Part shown: positions 15,715-25,111 of the stretch, one piece after another
Layout of the letters: every line of letters starts with the position of its first letter
How positions within the stretch are numbered: position 1 is the stretch's first letter
DNA from: Pararhodospirillum photometricum DSM 122
Lineage (GTDB): Bacteria; Pseudomonadota; Alphaproteobacteria; Rhodospirillales; Rhodospirillaceae
Assembly: GCF_000284415.1 (NCBI RefSeq)
Contig: NC_017059.1
Location: 1,267,626-1,295,319, forward strand
Direction: 5' to 3'
DNA length: 27,694 bases
Notes under the pieces: generated by a model
Told to the model about the DNA's origin: nothing
What the model saw: only the letters and a program-made list of their open reading frames with translations
Database searches by the model: none
Program-made: the position numbers and the translations under genes

Positions 15715-15735
15715 GTCATTGTTATAATCAATGAC
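15715..15735. promoter_or_regulatory. Palindromic operator-like site at the glgX/phage boundary
   Basis: Perfect inverted arms GTCATTG and CAATGAC separated by TTATAAT. It lies 6 bases past the glgX stop codon and about 43 bases upstream of the 264-aa start. The spacer carries a consensus -10 (TATAAT) on the plus strand and TATAAC on the minus strand; no matching -35 is clear on either. A repressor or regulator site overlapping a promoter is the likeliest reading. Confidence 0.5.
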
Positions 15736-15741
15736 TTTCCG

Positions 15742-17739
15742 TCATTCCCCGGCCAGATCCGGTGCCAACACCGCCACGCTCAAGGGGGGCAGTGCCGGCA
15801 GATCGACAGGGGCGCTGGCCAGAACCACCGACCACGCGGCATCGTCGGGCAGGACAAAGGAACACGCCGTTGCCCGGCCATTGACCAGAATCAGACGCGC
15901 CGCGCCCAGGCGCAGGGCAAACGCCCGGTCGTCCCAGTCGTCGGCGGCCATGGGGTGACCGTCGGGCCGGCGCCACGCGACATCAGCCCAGCCGTCCGGC
16001 CCCGGCTGGCCGGTCAGAAACGCGCAGCGGCCGGGCTGACGCAGGGCGAGGGCTTGGCGGACGAACGCAAGAAAGGTCGGATCGGTCGCCGCCCAGTCGA
16101 GCCAGGTCAGCGGGCTGTCGTGGCAATAGGGGTTGTTGTTGCCGTGATGGGTCTGGCCCAACTCGTCGCCGGCGCGCAGCATGGGCACCCCCTGGGCCAG
16201 CACCAGGGACAAGATCAGGTTCCGGCGCTGCTGCTCGCGAAGGGCCAAAATCCCGGGCTCCCCGGTCGGCCCTTCGACGCCGTGGTTGACCGAGTGATTG
16301 GTGTCCATCCCATCGCGGTTGTCCTCGCCATTGGCGAGATTATGCTTGGTGTCGTAGGCAACGAGGTCGGCCAGGGCAAAGCCGTCGTGACAGGTAACAT
16401 AGGTTACGCCGGCCAGCGGCCCGCGCTCGGCGGGAAAGACCGGGCTGGAGCCGGCCAGGGCGGTGGCAAACGCGCCGGCCGAGCCGCCCCGCAGCCAAAA
16501 GCGGCGCACGGCATCGCGCGCCTGATCGTTCCATTCCAACCACGGCGCGGGAAAACGGCCCAAGGCATGGCCGGCCGGCCCGGCATCCCACGGCTCGGCG
16601 ATCAGCAGGCACGACGAGAGCACCGGATCGGCGGCCAGGGCACGCAAGAAGGGTCCCTCGGGATCAAAGGCCCCCTGGTTCCGAGCCGGGGTGACGGCGA
16701 GATCAAAGCGAAAGCCATCGACCCCGCGCTCGACGACCCACGCGCGCAAGGCGTTCACGATCTGGGCCAACACGCCTGGATGCTCGGTCTGGACACTGTT
16801 ACCGCACGCGGTGTGATCGACATACGCCGCCAAATTGCCCTCGACCAGCCGATACCATGACAGGTTATCCAGCCCCCGCCAGGACAAGGTCGGCCCCCGC
16901 GCGCCACCCTCGGCGGTGTGGTTGATCACGACATCAAGCACGACGGCCAAACCGGCGTCATGCAGGGCCTCGACCATGCGGCAAAAGGCGTCGGGCGGGC
17001 CGTAGGCGGGATGGGGGGCGGCGAAGGCGATGGGATTGTAGCCCCAATAGTTGGTGCGCCCGCTCCCCCACAGGGCAGGCTCATCGGCAAAGGCCCAGAC
17101 CGGCAGTAGCTCGACCGCCGTAACGCCCAAACGCCGCAAGTGGTCCACCACCCCGGGGGCGGCAAAGCCGGCAAAGGTGCCGCGCGCCACGGTCTCGACC
17201 TCGGGATGCTGCTGGGTCATGCCTTTGACGTGAGCCTCGTAGATCACCAGCCGACCGGGCTCCAAACGCCCGCCAAGGCGGGGGCGGGGCGACGGGGCCG
17301 CAGGATCAACGACGATGGCCTTGGGCACAAAGGGCGCACTGTCCAGGCCACTGGGCTGGTCATCCTCGCCTTGGGGCCAGCCGCGCGCGACATCAAAGCC
17401 GAACAAGGCAGGATGGGGGATCACCGGGCCGTCGAGGTGGCGAGCCAGGGGATCAATCAGCAGCTTGTGAGGATTAAAGCGATGGCCCCGGGCCGGGTCA
17501 TAGGGACCATGAGCGCGCAGCCCATAGCGCAAACCGGCCCCGACCCCGGGCAAGAAACCGTGAAAAAACGAACCGTCACGCCCCGGCAGGGGCAAGCGCT
17601 CCTCCCGCCCCTCGGCATCGAACAGACACACCTCAACCGCCGAGGCATTGTCGGAAAACACCCGCCAATGAACCCCGCCGTCCCCGACCCAAGCCCCGGC
17701 CGGACCAGGACCACTCGGCTCCAACACGAGACGACGCAT
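15742..17739 (-). CDS. glgX: Glycogen debranching enzyme GlgX (665 aa)
   Basis: Hydrolyses alpha-1,6 branches in glycogen after phosphorylase has shortened the outer chains; cytoplasmic GH13 enzyme. Residues about 10-95 are the CBM48-like N-terminal domain (VHWRVFSDNASAVEVCLFD). The GH13 barrel carries YEAHVKGMT, DVVINHTAEG, GVDGFRFDLA with the nucleophile Asp near 346, LIAEPWDAG with the acid Glu near 382, and VTCHDGFALADL with the third Asp near 452; the GlgX-specific NRDGMDTNHSVNHGVEG and LRAGDELGQTHHGNNNPYCHD stretches are present. ATG 17739 follows GGGGGAAAG; GTG 17742 directly before it is an alternative. It follows glgB in the same direction. Confidence 0.95.
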   Translation of the reverse strand: MRRLVLEPSGPGPAGAWVGDGGVHWRVFSDNASAVEVCLFDAEGREERLPLPGRDGSFFHGFLPGVGAGLRYGLRAHGPYDPARGHRFNPHKLLIDPLARHLDGPVIPHPALFGFDVARGWPQGEDDQPSGLDSAPFVPKAIVVDPAAPSPRPRLGGRLEPGRLVIYEAHVKGMTQQHPEVETVARGTFAGFAAPGVVDHLRRLGVTAVELLPVWAFADEPALWGSGRTNYWGYNPIAFAAPHPAYGPPDAFCRMVEALHDAGLAVVLDVVINHTAEGGARGPTLSWRGLDNLSWYRLVEGNLAAYVDHTACGNSVQTEHPGVLAQIVNALRAWVVERGVDGFRFDLAVTPARNQGAFDPEGPFLRALAADPVLSSCLLIAEPWDAGPAGHALGRFPAPWLEWNDQARDAVRRFWLRGGSAGAFATALAGSSPVFPAERGPLAGVTYVTCHDGFALADLVAYDTKHNLANGEDNRDGMDTNHSVNHGVEGPTGEPGILALREQQRRNLILSLVLAQGVPMLRAGDELGQTHHGNNNPYCHDSPLTWLDWAATDPTFLAFVRQALALRQPGRCAFLTGQPGPDGWADVAWRRPDGHPMAADDWDDRAFALRLGAARLILVNGRATACSFVLPDDAAWSVVLASAPVDLPALPPLSVAVLAPDLAGE

Positions 17740-17767
17740 CACTTTCCCCCAAAAACCCTAAGGAATG

Positions 17768-17804
17768 AGGGGTCTGGGGAGGCAAGCCTCCCCAGCCTTC
17801 CCTT
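17768..17804. repeat. Dispersed palindromic repeat (forward copy) between glgB and glgX
   Basis: 37-bp copy with central palindrome GGGGAGGC..GCCTCCCC. It overlaps the glgB stop codon (17803-17805) by two bases, so the mRNA carries the hairpin right after glgB. This shows the same family seen in the phage module is present in chromosomal metabolic operons. Confidence 0.95.
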
Positions 17805-20049
17805 ACCCCTTGAACCGTAGCACGATGGTCGCCAGCGGCGGCAAGGTCAGGGCGAGGGACTGAGCGTGGCCATGGGCGCTCACCGCCTCGGTCTCGACGA
17901 ACCCGTTGCCCACATTGGAGCCGCCATAGAACCCGCTATCGGTATTGAGCACTTCATCCCACACGCCGGCCCGGGGCACCCCCAGGCGATAGCCATGGCG
18001 CACCACGGGCGTGAAGCTACAGACCACCAAAACCAAGGGCTGGACACCGCGGGCGCTGTCGATGGTATCGCCCTTGGTGGCGGCCGGGGGATCACCGGCG
18101 CGCAGGAAGCTGATGACCGACTGGTCGGCATCGGTGCAGTCCACCCAGGCGAAGCCGTCGCCCTCGGTATCGCGTTCGTGCAGCGCCGGCAGGTCGCGGT
18201 AGAGATGGTTGAGGTCGCGAACCAGGGCGTGGACGCCTTGATGCCAGTCGATGTTGAGCAGGTGCCAATCAAGGCCGGTGGCATGGTTCCACTCGCGGCC
18301 CTGGCCGAACTCGGAGCCCATGAAGAGCAGCTTCTTGCCCGGGTGGGTCCACATGAAGGCGTAATAAGCCCGCAAGGTGGCGAACTGTTGCCACGCATCG
18401 CCGGGCATGCGCCCGAGAATGGAGCGCTTGCCGTGAACCACCTCGTCGTGGGACAGGGGCAGAATGAAGTTTTCGGAGAAGGCGTAGAGGAGGCCGAAGG
18501 TCAGGTCGTTTTGGTGATAGCGGCGATGAATGGGTTCGTGGGCAACATAACCCAAGGTGTCGTTCATCCACCCCATGTTCCACTTGTAGCCGAAGCCGAG
18601 GCCGCCCAAATAGACGGGCCGACTGACCATGGGCCACGAGGTACTTTCCTCGGCGATGGTGACGGCGCCGGGGAAGCGCTCGTAAACCAAGGTGTTCATC
18701 TGGCGCAGGAAGTCGATGGCCTCCAGGTTTTCGCGCCCGCCGTATTTGTTGGGGACCCACTGCCCCTCCTCGCGGGAGTAGTCGAGGTAGAGCATGGAGG
18801 CCACGGCATCGACACGCAGACCGTCGATATGGAACTGGTCGAGCCAGAACAAGGCGTTGGCCAGGAGGAAGTTACGCACCTCGTTGCGGCCGTAGTTAAA
18901 AATAAGGGTGCCCCAATCCATGTGCCGGCCTTGGCGCGGGTCGGCGTGCTCGTAGAGATGGGAGCCATCGAACCACGCCAGACCGTGGGCATCTTCGGGG
19001 AAATGGCCGGCGACCCAATCGAGAATGACGCCGAGACCGGCCTGATGGCAGCGGTCCACGAAGTAGCGGAAGTCATCCGGGCTGCCGAAGCGGCTGGTCG
19101 GGGCAAACAGACCGATGGGCTGATAGCCCCAGGAGCCATCGAAGGGAAATTCGCTGACGGGCAGCAGCTCGATGTGGGTAAAGCCCATCTCGAGGACATA
19201 GGGAATGAGGGTGTCGGCCAGGGCGCGGTAGCCGAGCGGCCGGTCCTGGTCGTCGCGGCGCCACGAGCCCAGGTGGACCTCATAAATGCTGATGGGGTGG
19301 GTCCGGGCGATGGTTTCGGCGCGCCGGGCCATCCAGGCATCGTCGCTCCAGGTATAGGAGCCGAGGCCGCAGACGACGGAAGCGGTCAGAGGGGGATGCT
19401 CGGCCCGGAAGGCATAGGGGTCGGCCTTGGCCGGCAGCAACCCGCCATCGGGGCCGGTGAGCTCGAACTTGTAAAGGGCGCCGGGGCCGACACCGGGGAT
19501 GAAGATATCCCAAACGCCGCTGCCCGGGTGCTGACGCATGGGATGGACCCGGCCATCCCAGTGGTTGAAGTCGCCAATGATGCTCACGCGGGTGGCATTG
19601 GGCGCCCACACGGCGAAACTGGTGCCGGGGCTGCCGTCCACCGTCATGGGGTGGGCGCCCATCTTGCGATAGATCTCAAGATGGGTGCCCTCGCCGAGCA
19701 GGTAGCGATCGAGATCGCCGAGCACGGGCCCGAAGCGGTAGGGGTCGTCGATGTCACGGACGTGGCCGTCTTCCTCGACCCTGAGGCGGTAGGAGAAGGG
19801 ACCCTGACCGGCGGGCAGGTCGAGCCCGAAAACCCCCTCGGGATGGAGGCGGCGCATGGGAGCGACGACCCGGCCATCGGCGGCGTCAATGACGCTGACC
19901 GCGGCGGCGCGGGGCCGGAAACACCGCAGACAGTACCCGCCTCCCCCCCCTGTGGCACGACCACCATGCAAGCCGAGAAACGCGAACGGATTGCCATGAC
20001 GAGCCCCGACCAGGGCGGTCATCGCTTCGGAAAAGGCGTTGGGGTCCAT
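17803..20049 (-). CDS. glgB: 1,4-alpha-glucan branching enzyme GlgB (748 aa)
   Basis: Cuts alpha-1,4 chains and re-attaches them as alpha-1,6 branches during glycogen synthesis. It has the full bacterial layout: N1 domain from residue 1 to about 115 ([13 protein letters not shown]), CBM48 at about 135-235 ([23 protein letters not shown]), then the GH13 barrel with [35 protein letters not shown] (nucleophile D414), [10 protein letters not shown] (acid E467) and [12 protein letters not shown] (D535). The C-terminal all-beta domain ends in [16 protein letters not shown] 20049 has GGAG a few bases upstream. glgX follows after 63 bases with a dispersed repeat between them. Confidence 0.97.
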   Translation of the reverse strand: MDPNAFSEAMTALVGARHGNPFAFLGLHGGRATGGGGGYCLRCFRPRAAAVSVIDAADGRVVAPMRRLHPEGVFGLDLPAGQGPFSYRLRVEEDGHVRDIDDPYRFGPVLGDLDRYLLGEGTHLEIYRKMGAHPMTVDGSPGTSFAVWAPNATRVSIIGDFNHWDGRVHPMRQHPGSGVWDIFIPGVGPGALYKFELTGPDGGLLPAKADPYAFRAEHPPLTASVVCGLGSYTWSDDAWMARRAETIARTHPISIYEVHLGSWRRDDQDRPLGYRALADTLIPYVLEMGFTHIELLPVSEFPFDGSWGYQPIGLFAPTSRFGSPDDFRYFVDRCHQAGLGVILDWVAGHFPEDAHGLAWFDGSHLYEHADPRQGRHMDWGTLIFNYGRNEVRNFLLANALFWLDQFHIDGLRVDAVASMLYLDYSREEGQWVPNKYGGRENLEAIDFLRQMNTLVYERFPGAVTIAEESTSWPMVSRPVYLGGLGFGYKWNMGWMNDTLGYVAHEPIHRRYHQNDLTFGLLYAFSENFILPLSHDEVVHGKRSILGRMPGDAWQQFATLRAYYAFMWTHPGKKLLFMGSEFGQGREWNHATGLDWHLLNIDWHQGVHALVRDLNHLYRDLPALHERDTEGDGFAWVDCTDADQSVISFLRAGDPPAATKGDTIDSARGVQPLVLVVCSFTPVVRHGYRLGVPRAGVWDEVLNTDSGFYGGSNVGNGFVETEAVSAHGHAQSLALTLPPLATIVLRFKG

Positions 20050-20181
20050 GATGCTCCAGTACGCGGCAAGGGGGCGCGCTCGGCAACGCCGAAACGGCTT
20101 TCACGCGAAACGATACTCCACGGGGAACGCTTCGTCACCCCGAGGCGAAGACGAAAAGGCAGGCGCCCCCCGCAAGCGACC

Positions 20182-20670
20182 TCAGGCGTCGGCGCCCGGG
20201 GCCTTGGGGGTCTTCCGGCCACGCGCGGTCTTGGGCTTGGCGGGCTTGTCCTCGGCGGTGACAGCCGGGGCTTCGGCGTCGGCGGCGCGCGCCTTCTTGC
20301 GCGGGGTCTTGCGCTTGGGGGGCTCGTTGTCCTGGGGCTCGGCGGCGGGCGCTCGGACGCAAACCGGGGGGGCCTCGGGCTCGACGACCGAGGCCTGGGC
20401 CACCGGCGCTTCAACGACGGGGGCCTCAGCGACCGGGAGTTTCTCACCCGGAACGTCAAGGACCGGCCCCTCATTCCCCGAAACCTCGGCCACCGGCGCC
20501 TCAACGACGGGGGGCTCGGCATCGGAGGCGGCGGGTGTTCCGGCCAGCTCGGCCCGGACCTGGGCCTCGGCCAGGGCCCAGAAGTCGTGATCACGTCCCG
20601 AGGGGAACCCCTCGGCTTCGGCGAGATAGTAGGCGCGCGTCTTAATGCGCTCTTGCAATTCTTCCGTCAT
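20182..20670 (-). CDS. DUF2934 protein with lysine/proline/alanine-rich tail (162 aa)
   Basis: Residues 1-45 match the DUF2934 pattern (IKTRAYYLAEAEGFPSGRDHDFWALAEAQV). The middle is a low-complexity acidic Pro/Val/Ala/Glu stretch with repeated EAPVVEAPVA-type units, mirrored by near-identical DNA repeats around 20402-20425 and 20492-20515. The C-terminus (about 115-162) is basic, with KRKTPRKKARA and KPAKPKTARGRKTPKAP, like the tails of bacterial histone-H1-like DNA-binding proteins. Function of DUF2934 is unknown; nucleoid or stress association is inference. ATG 20670 has GGGAG about 10 bases upstream. It lies upstream of glgB in the same direction, 132 bases apart. Confidence 0.8.
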   Translation of the reverse strand: MTEELQERIKTRAYYLAEAEGFPSGRDHDFWALAEAQVRAELAGTPAASDAEPPVVEAPVAEVSGNEGPVLDVPGEKLPVAEAPVVEAPVAQASVVEPEAPPVCVRAPAAEPQDNEPPKRKTPRKKARAADAEAPAVTAEDKPAKPKTARGRKTPKAPGADA

Positions 20671-20867
20671 GGGGGGTCGCTCCCGAGGACTGACAGGACG
20701 CTTGGTGCGGTGCACCCATCATGCCGACACCCGGCGCAGAGGTGCAAGCATGGCGATCAAGGGCCCGGCATTTTTCTTGGAATAGCCCCAGAGAGCCGCC
20801 CTGCCCCCCGCCGGAGGCCTGGGTGCAAAAAAGTGCGCCCAATCCCCCGCGCGGCGCGATTCCCCCC
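20671..20867. other. Divergent intergenic region between DUF2934 gene and SUF operon
   Basis: About 200 bases between two outward-facing genes. I see no RNA gene or repeat of the main family here. The minus-strand promoter for the DUF2934 gene should lie in this segment, but I cannot place convincing boxes. Confidence 0.5.
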
Positions 20868-20897
20868 TTGATCCGGGAGGGGAGGCCCCCTTATCAA
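20868..20897 (+). promoter_or_regulatory. Probable promoter of the SUF operon
   Basis: TTGATC (20868-20873) is a good -35 candidate and TATCAA (20892-20897) a moderate -10, with an 18-base spacer (17 if TTATCA is used). It lies just upstream of the palindrome at 20901-20915 and 50 bases before the regulator start. Confidence 0.5.
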
Positions 20898-20900
20898 AGA

Positions 20901-20915
20901 GGACCAATTTGGTCC
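20901..20915. promoter_or_regulatory. Operator palindrome, probable Rrf2-regulator binding site
   Basis: GGACCAA and TTGGTCC are perfect 7-bp arms around one T. The site lies directly downstream of the -10 candidate, over the expected transcription start, and upstream of a gene for an Rrf2-type Fe-S regulator. Autorepression of the suf operon through this site is the natural reading; it is inference from position and known Rrf2 behaviour. Confidence 0.65.
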
Positions 20916-20947
20916 GATTGAACCCCAGCACCCCAGGGAAGCCCGCC

Positions 20948-21460
20948 ATGTTTCGGATCAACAAGCTCACCGATTACGCCGTGGTGTTGCTGGTGGACAT
21001 GGCCCGCAGCGACAAGGTCCGCGCCGCCCAGCAAATCGCCGTGGATACCGGCGTGCCGCTGCCCACGGTGGCCAAGGTGATGAAGGCCCTGGTGCGTAGC
21101 GCGTTGGTGGTGAGCCATCGCGGCGCCAATGGCGGCTATGGCTTGGCGCGCCCGGCGCAGGCCATCACGGTGGCGGACATGATCCAGGCCCTGGAAGGCC
21201 CCATTGCATTGACGGCCTGCGTGGCCCGGGGGGAAGATCCTTTCGGCGGGGCGCGCGATCTGGCGGCGCCCGGAGGGGACGAGCCGTGTGGCCTGGGCGG
21301 CCTGTGCCCGATGCACGGCCACTGGGACACCGTCAATCGCCGGGTGGAAAACGCCCTGCGCACGGTGACGCTGGCCGACATGGCCCAAGGCAGCCTGCCG
21401 GCCTTCGACCCCGCGATCACCCGCCAGCGGGCGGCCCTTCTTGCGGGTGATCTCGCCTGA
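20948..21460 (+). CDS. Rrf2-family SUF operon regulator (170 aa)
   Basis: Winged-helix Fe-S-sensing transcription factor that heads the operon. The N-terminus is classic Rrf2: [65 protein letters not shown] (recognition helix and wing), and [14 protein letters not shown]. Cysteines at 91, 114 and 120 with H123 and H125 form a likely cluster site; the 91-to-114 spacing is longer than in E. coli IscR, as in the SUF-regulator branch of the family. ATG 20948 has GGGAAG upstream; a GTG at 20909 would cross the operator. sufB follows after 43 bases. Confidence 0.9.
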   Translation: MFRINKLTDYAVVLLVDMARSDKVRAAQQIAVDTGVPLPTVAKVMKALVRSALVVSHRGANGGYGLARPAQAITVADMIQALEGPIALTACVARGEDPFGGARDLAAPGGDEPCGLGGLCPMHGHWDTVNRRVENALRTVTLADMAQGSLPAFDPAITRQRAALLAGDLA

Positions 21461-21503
21461 GCCCCTTTATGATCCGGAAAGCCGCGTTGCGGGAGAGAGA
21501 AGC

Positions 21504-22958
<1,455 letters not shown>

Positions 22959-23015
22959 CTGGCCTTGAGGACAACCCCATGCCGGGGGGAGACACCGGCA
23001 AGACGGAGGAGAGTG

Positions 23016-23771
23016 ATGGCGCTTCTGGAAATTACCGACCTGTCGGCCCGCGTCGAGGACAAAGCGATCCTCAAGGGCCTGTCCCTCACCGTGCGCGCGG
23101 GGGAAGTCCACGCCATCATGGGCCCGAATGGCGCGGGCAAGAGCACCCTATCTAACGTGATCACCGGCCGCCCGGGCTACGAGATCACCGGCGGCAGCGT
23201 GCTGTTCAAGGGCCAGGACCTGACGACCGCCGCCCCCGAGGAGCGGGCCCGGGCCGGGATCTTCCTGTGCTTCCAGTACCCGGTCGAGATCCCCGGGGTG
23301 GGCTTCACCACCTTCTTGCGCACGGCGCTGAATGCCAAGCGCAAGGCACAGGGCCTCGACGACCTGGACGCCGGCGCCTTCCTGGCCAAGCTGAAGGCCG
23401 CCACCAAGGCGCTGGGCATCCCGGACGCCATGCTCAAGCGGCCGGTCAACGTCGGCTTCTCGGGCGGCGAAAAGAAGCGGGCCGAGGTGTTGCAGATGGC
23501 CATGCTGGAACCGGACTTGCTGATCCTCGACGAAATGGACAGCGGCCTTGATATCGACGCCCTACGCATCGCCGCCGAGGGGGTGAACGCCTTGCGCTCA
23601 CCCGAGCGGGCCGTGGTCTGCATCACCCATTATCAGCGGCTGCTCGACTACATCGAGCCCGATTTCGTCCACGTCCTGGCCGATGGCCGCATCGTGCGCT
23701 CGGGTGGCAAGGAGCTGGCGCTGGAACTGGAGGAGAAGGGCTATGCCGACTTCGTCTCAAGCGCGGCCTGA
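23016..23771 (+). CDS. sufC: SUF ATPase SufC (251 aa)
   Basis: ABC-type ATPase subunit of SufBC2D; ATP binding drives the rearrangement that exposes the cluster-assembly site at the SufB-SufD interface. Walker A GPNGAGKST at 36-44, Q-loop region CFQYPVEIPGV at 85-95, signature SGGEKKR at 149-155, Walker B LLILDEMDSGLD at 168-179 and H-loop H205 (ITHYQR) are all intact. ATG 23016 has GGAGGAG just upstream. It lies 57 bases after sufB and ends four bases before the first possible sufD start. Confidence 0.97.
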   Translation: MALLEITDLSARVEDKAILKGLSLTVRAGEVHAIMGPNGAGKSTLSNVITGRPGYEITGGSVLFKGQDLTTAAPEERARAGIFLCFQYPVEIPGVGFTTFLRTALNAKRKAQGLDDLDAGAFLAKLKAATKALGIPDAMLKRPVNVGFSGGEKKRAEVLQMAMLEPDLLILDEMDSGLDIDALRIAAEGVNALRSPERAVVCITHYQRLLDYIEPDFVHVLADGRIVRSGGKELALELEEKGYADFVSSAA

Positions 23772-23830
23772 TCCGATGAGTGCCCCGGCCTCGGAGTCCC
23801 TGCCCTTTCTGAACTACCCCGGCGGCCCGC

Positions 23831-25111
23831 GTGGAGGGCTCGGGCTGGCTGGCCGGCCTGCGCCGACACGCGCTGGAGGCCTACCGCCGCCAGGGGATCC
23901 CCACGCCCCGGGTCGAGGCGTGGAAGTACACCAATCTGGCCTGCCTGGGCCGCGAGGTGTTCGGCCCGGCCCCCCCGGTGCCGACCCTGACCCGCTCCGA
24001 CCTGCCCGATGCCCGGCTGCTGCCGCTGACGGCGCCTCGTGTGGTCTTTATCAACGGCCGCTTCGCGCCCGCCTTGTCGGATCCGCTGCCGGCGGGGGTG
24101 GCGGCGGGCAGCCTTCAAGCCCAGTTGCGCACCGATCCCGAGGCCGTGCGTCCGCTCCTGGAGCGTGCGCAGACCCAAGAAACCCTGGAGAGCTTGCCGC
24201 TGGCCGCCCTCAATCTGGCGCTGCTCGACGACGGCTTGTTCTTGTCGGTGGCCGAGGGGGTAACGGTCGAGACCCCCGTGCATCTGGTCCACCTCACCGT
24301 TCCCGGCGACGGCCCCTCGGCCACCCATCCGCGGGCGGTCATGGTGCTGGGCAAGAACGCCCGGGCGGTGATTGCGTCGAGCTTTGTCTGCCTGCCGGGC
24401 GCCGCCACCTTCACCAATCTGGTGTCGGACGTGATCTTGGAGGAAGGCGCCCAGCTTTCGCACGCCCGACTGATCTGCGGCGCGGCCGATGGGGTAACGG
24501 TCGGCGCCACCTTGGCCAGCGTGGCCGCCGGCGCGCGCTACGAAACCTTCTCCCTGACCCTGGGCGGCCGCTTGGTGCGCAACGAAACCCGGGTGCGGCT
24601 GGAGGGCGAAGGCGCCCAAGCCCTGGTGAACGGGGCCTATGCCGTGCGGGCCGGCCAGCATGTGGATAACACGGTGTTTGTCGATCACGCGGTGCCCCAC
24701 GCCACCTCGTCGCAGTTGTTCAAGGGCGTGCTCGATGAAACGGGCCGGGCGGTGTTCCAGGGCAAGATCCTGGTGCGGCGCGACGCCCAGGGCTCGGATG
24801 GCCGGCAGTTGCACCGGGCCTTGCTGCTGGCCCCGGGGGCCGAGGTGGACATCAAGCCCGAATTGCAGATCTACGCCGACGATGTGGTGTGCGGCCACGG
24901 CGCCACGGCGGGCGAGATGGATCTGGACCAGTTGTTTTACCTGCAAAGCCGGGGCCTGGACGCCGCAACGGCCCGGGCCTTGCTGGTGGAAGCCTTCCTG
25001 GACGACGCCATCGGCACGGTGACGGACGAGCGGCTGCAAGAGGCCCTGGTCGAGCGGGTGCGCGACTGGCAGCGCAGCCGGGCCCAGGCGGTATGGAGCG
25101 ATTCCCGATGA
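23831..25111 (+). CDS. sufD: Fe-S cluster assembly protein SufD (426 aa as read), probable 5' frameshift
   Basis: SufB paralogue and partner in SufBC2D. The open frame from GTG 23831 encodes EGSGWLAGLRRHALEAYRRQ, PTPRVEAWKYTNL and the beta-helix core, ending in the typical GAEVDIKPELQIYADDVVCGHGATAG and DQLFYLQSRGLDAATARALLVEAF helix. The expected N-terminus (MSAPASESLPFLNYP...) is found in another frame from ATG 23776, four bases after the sufC stop. Removing one C from the CCCC run at 23817-23820 joins the two frames as ...FLNYPAARVEGSGW.... GTG 23831 has no ribosome binding site, so either the sequence has an extra base or SufD is made short. The stop overlaps the sufS start (ATGA). Confidence 0.9.
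   Translation: MEGSGWLAGLRRHALEAYRRQGIPTPRVEAWKYTNLACLGREVFGPAPPVPTLTRSDLPDARLLPLTAPRVVFINGRFAPALSDPLPAGVAAGSLQAQLRTDPEAVRPLLERAQTQETLESLPLAALNLALLDDGLFLSVAEGVTVETPVHLVHLTVPGDGPSATHPRAVMVLGKNARAVIASSFVCLPGAATFTNLVSDVILEEGAQLSHARLICGAADGVTVGATLASVAAGARYETFSLTLGGRLVRNETRVRLEGEGAQALVNGAYAVRAGQHVDNTVFVDHAVPHATSSQLFKGVLDETGRAVFQGKILVRRDAQGSDGRQLHRALLLAPGAEVDIKPELQIYADDVVCGHGATAGEMDLDQLFYLQSRGLDAATARALLVEAFLDDAIGTVTDERLQEALVERVRDWQRSRAQAVWSDSR

Noticed and set aside
15673..15744. A phage attachment site with a direct repeat at glgX
   Set aside because: Short GTCATT motifs recur, but no duplicated core could be identified because the other end of the element is outside the window.
17866..20871. A 1001-codon plus-strand open frame opposite glgB
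   Set aside because: It is the antisense shadow of a GC-rich gene; composition is His/Gly/Ala-rich without domains, and the minus strand carries a complete GlgB with all catalytic residues.
23683..24669. A 328-codon frame overlapping sufC and sufD
   Set aside because: Only its part from 23776 to about 23830 looks like protein (SufD N-terminus); the rest is a Gly/Arg/Pro-rich shadow of sufD.
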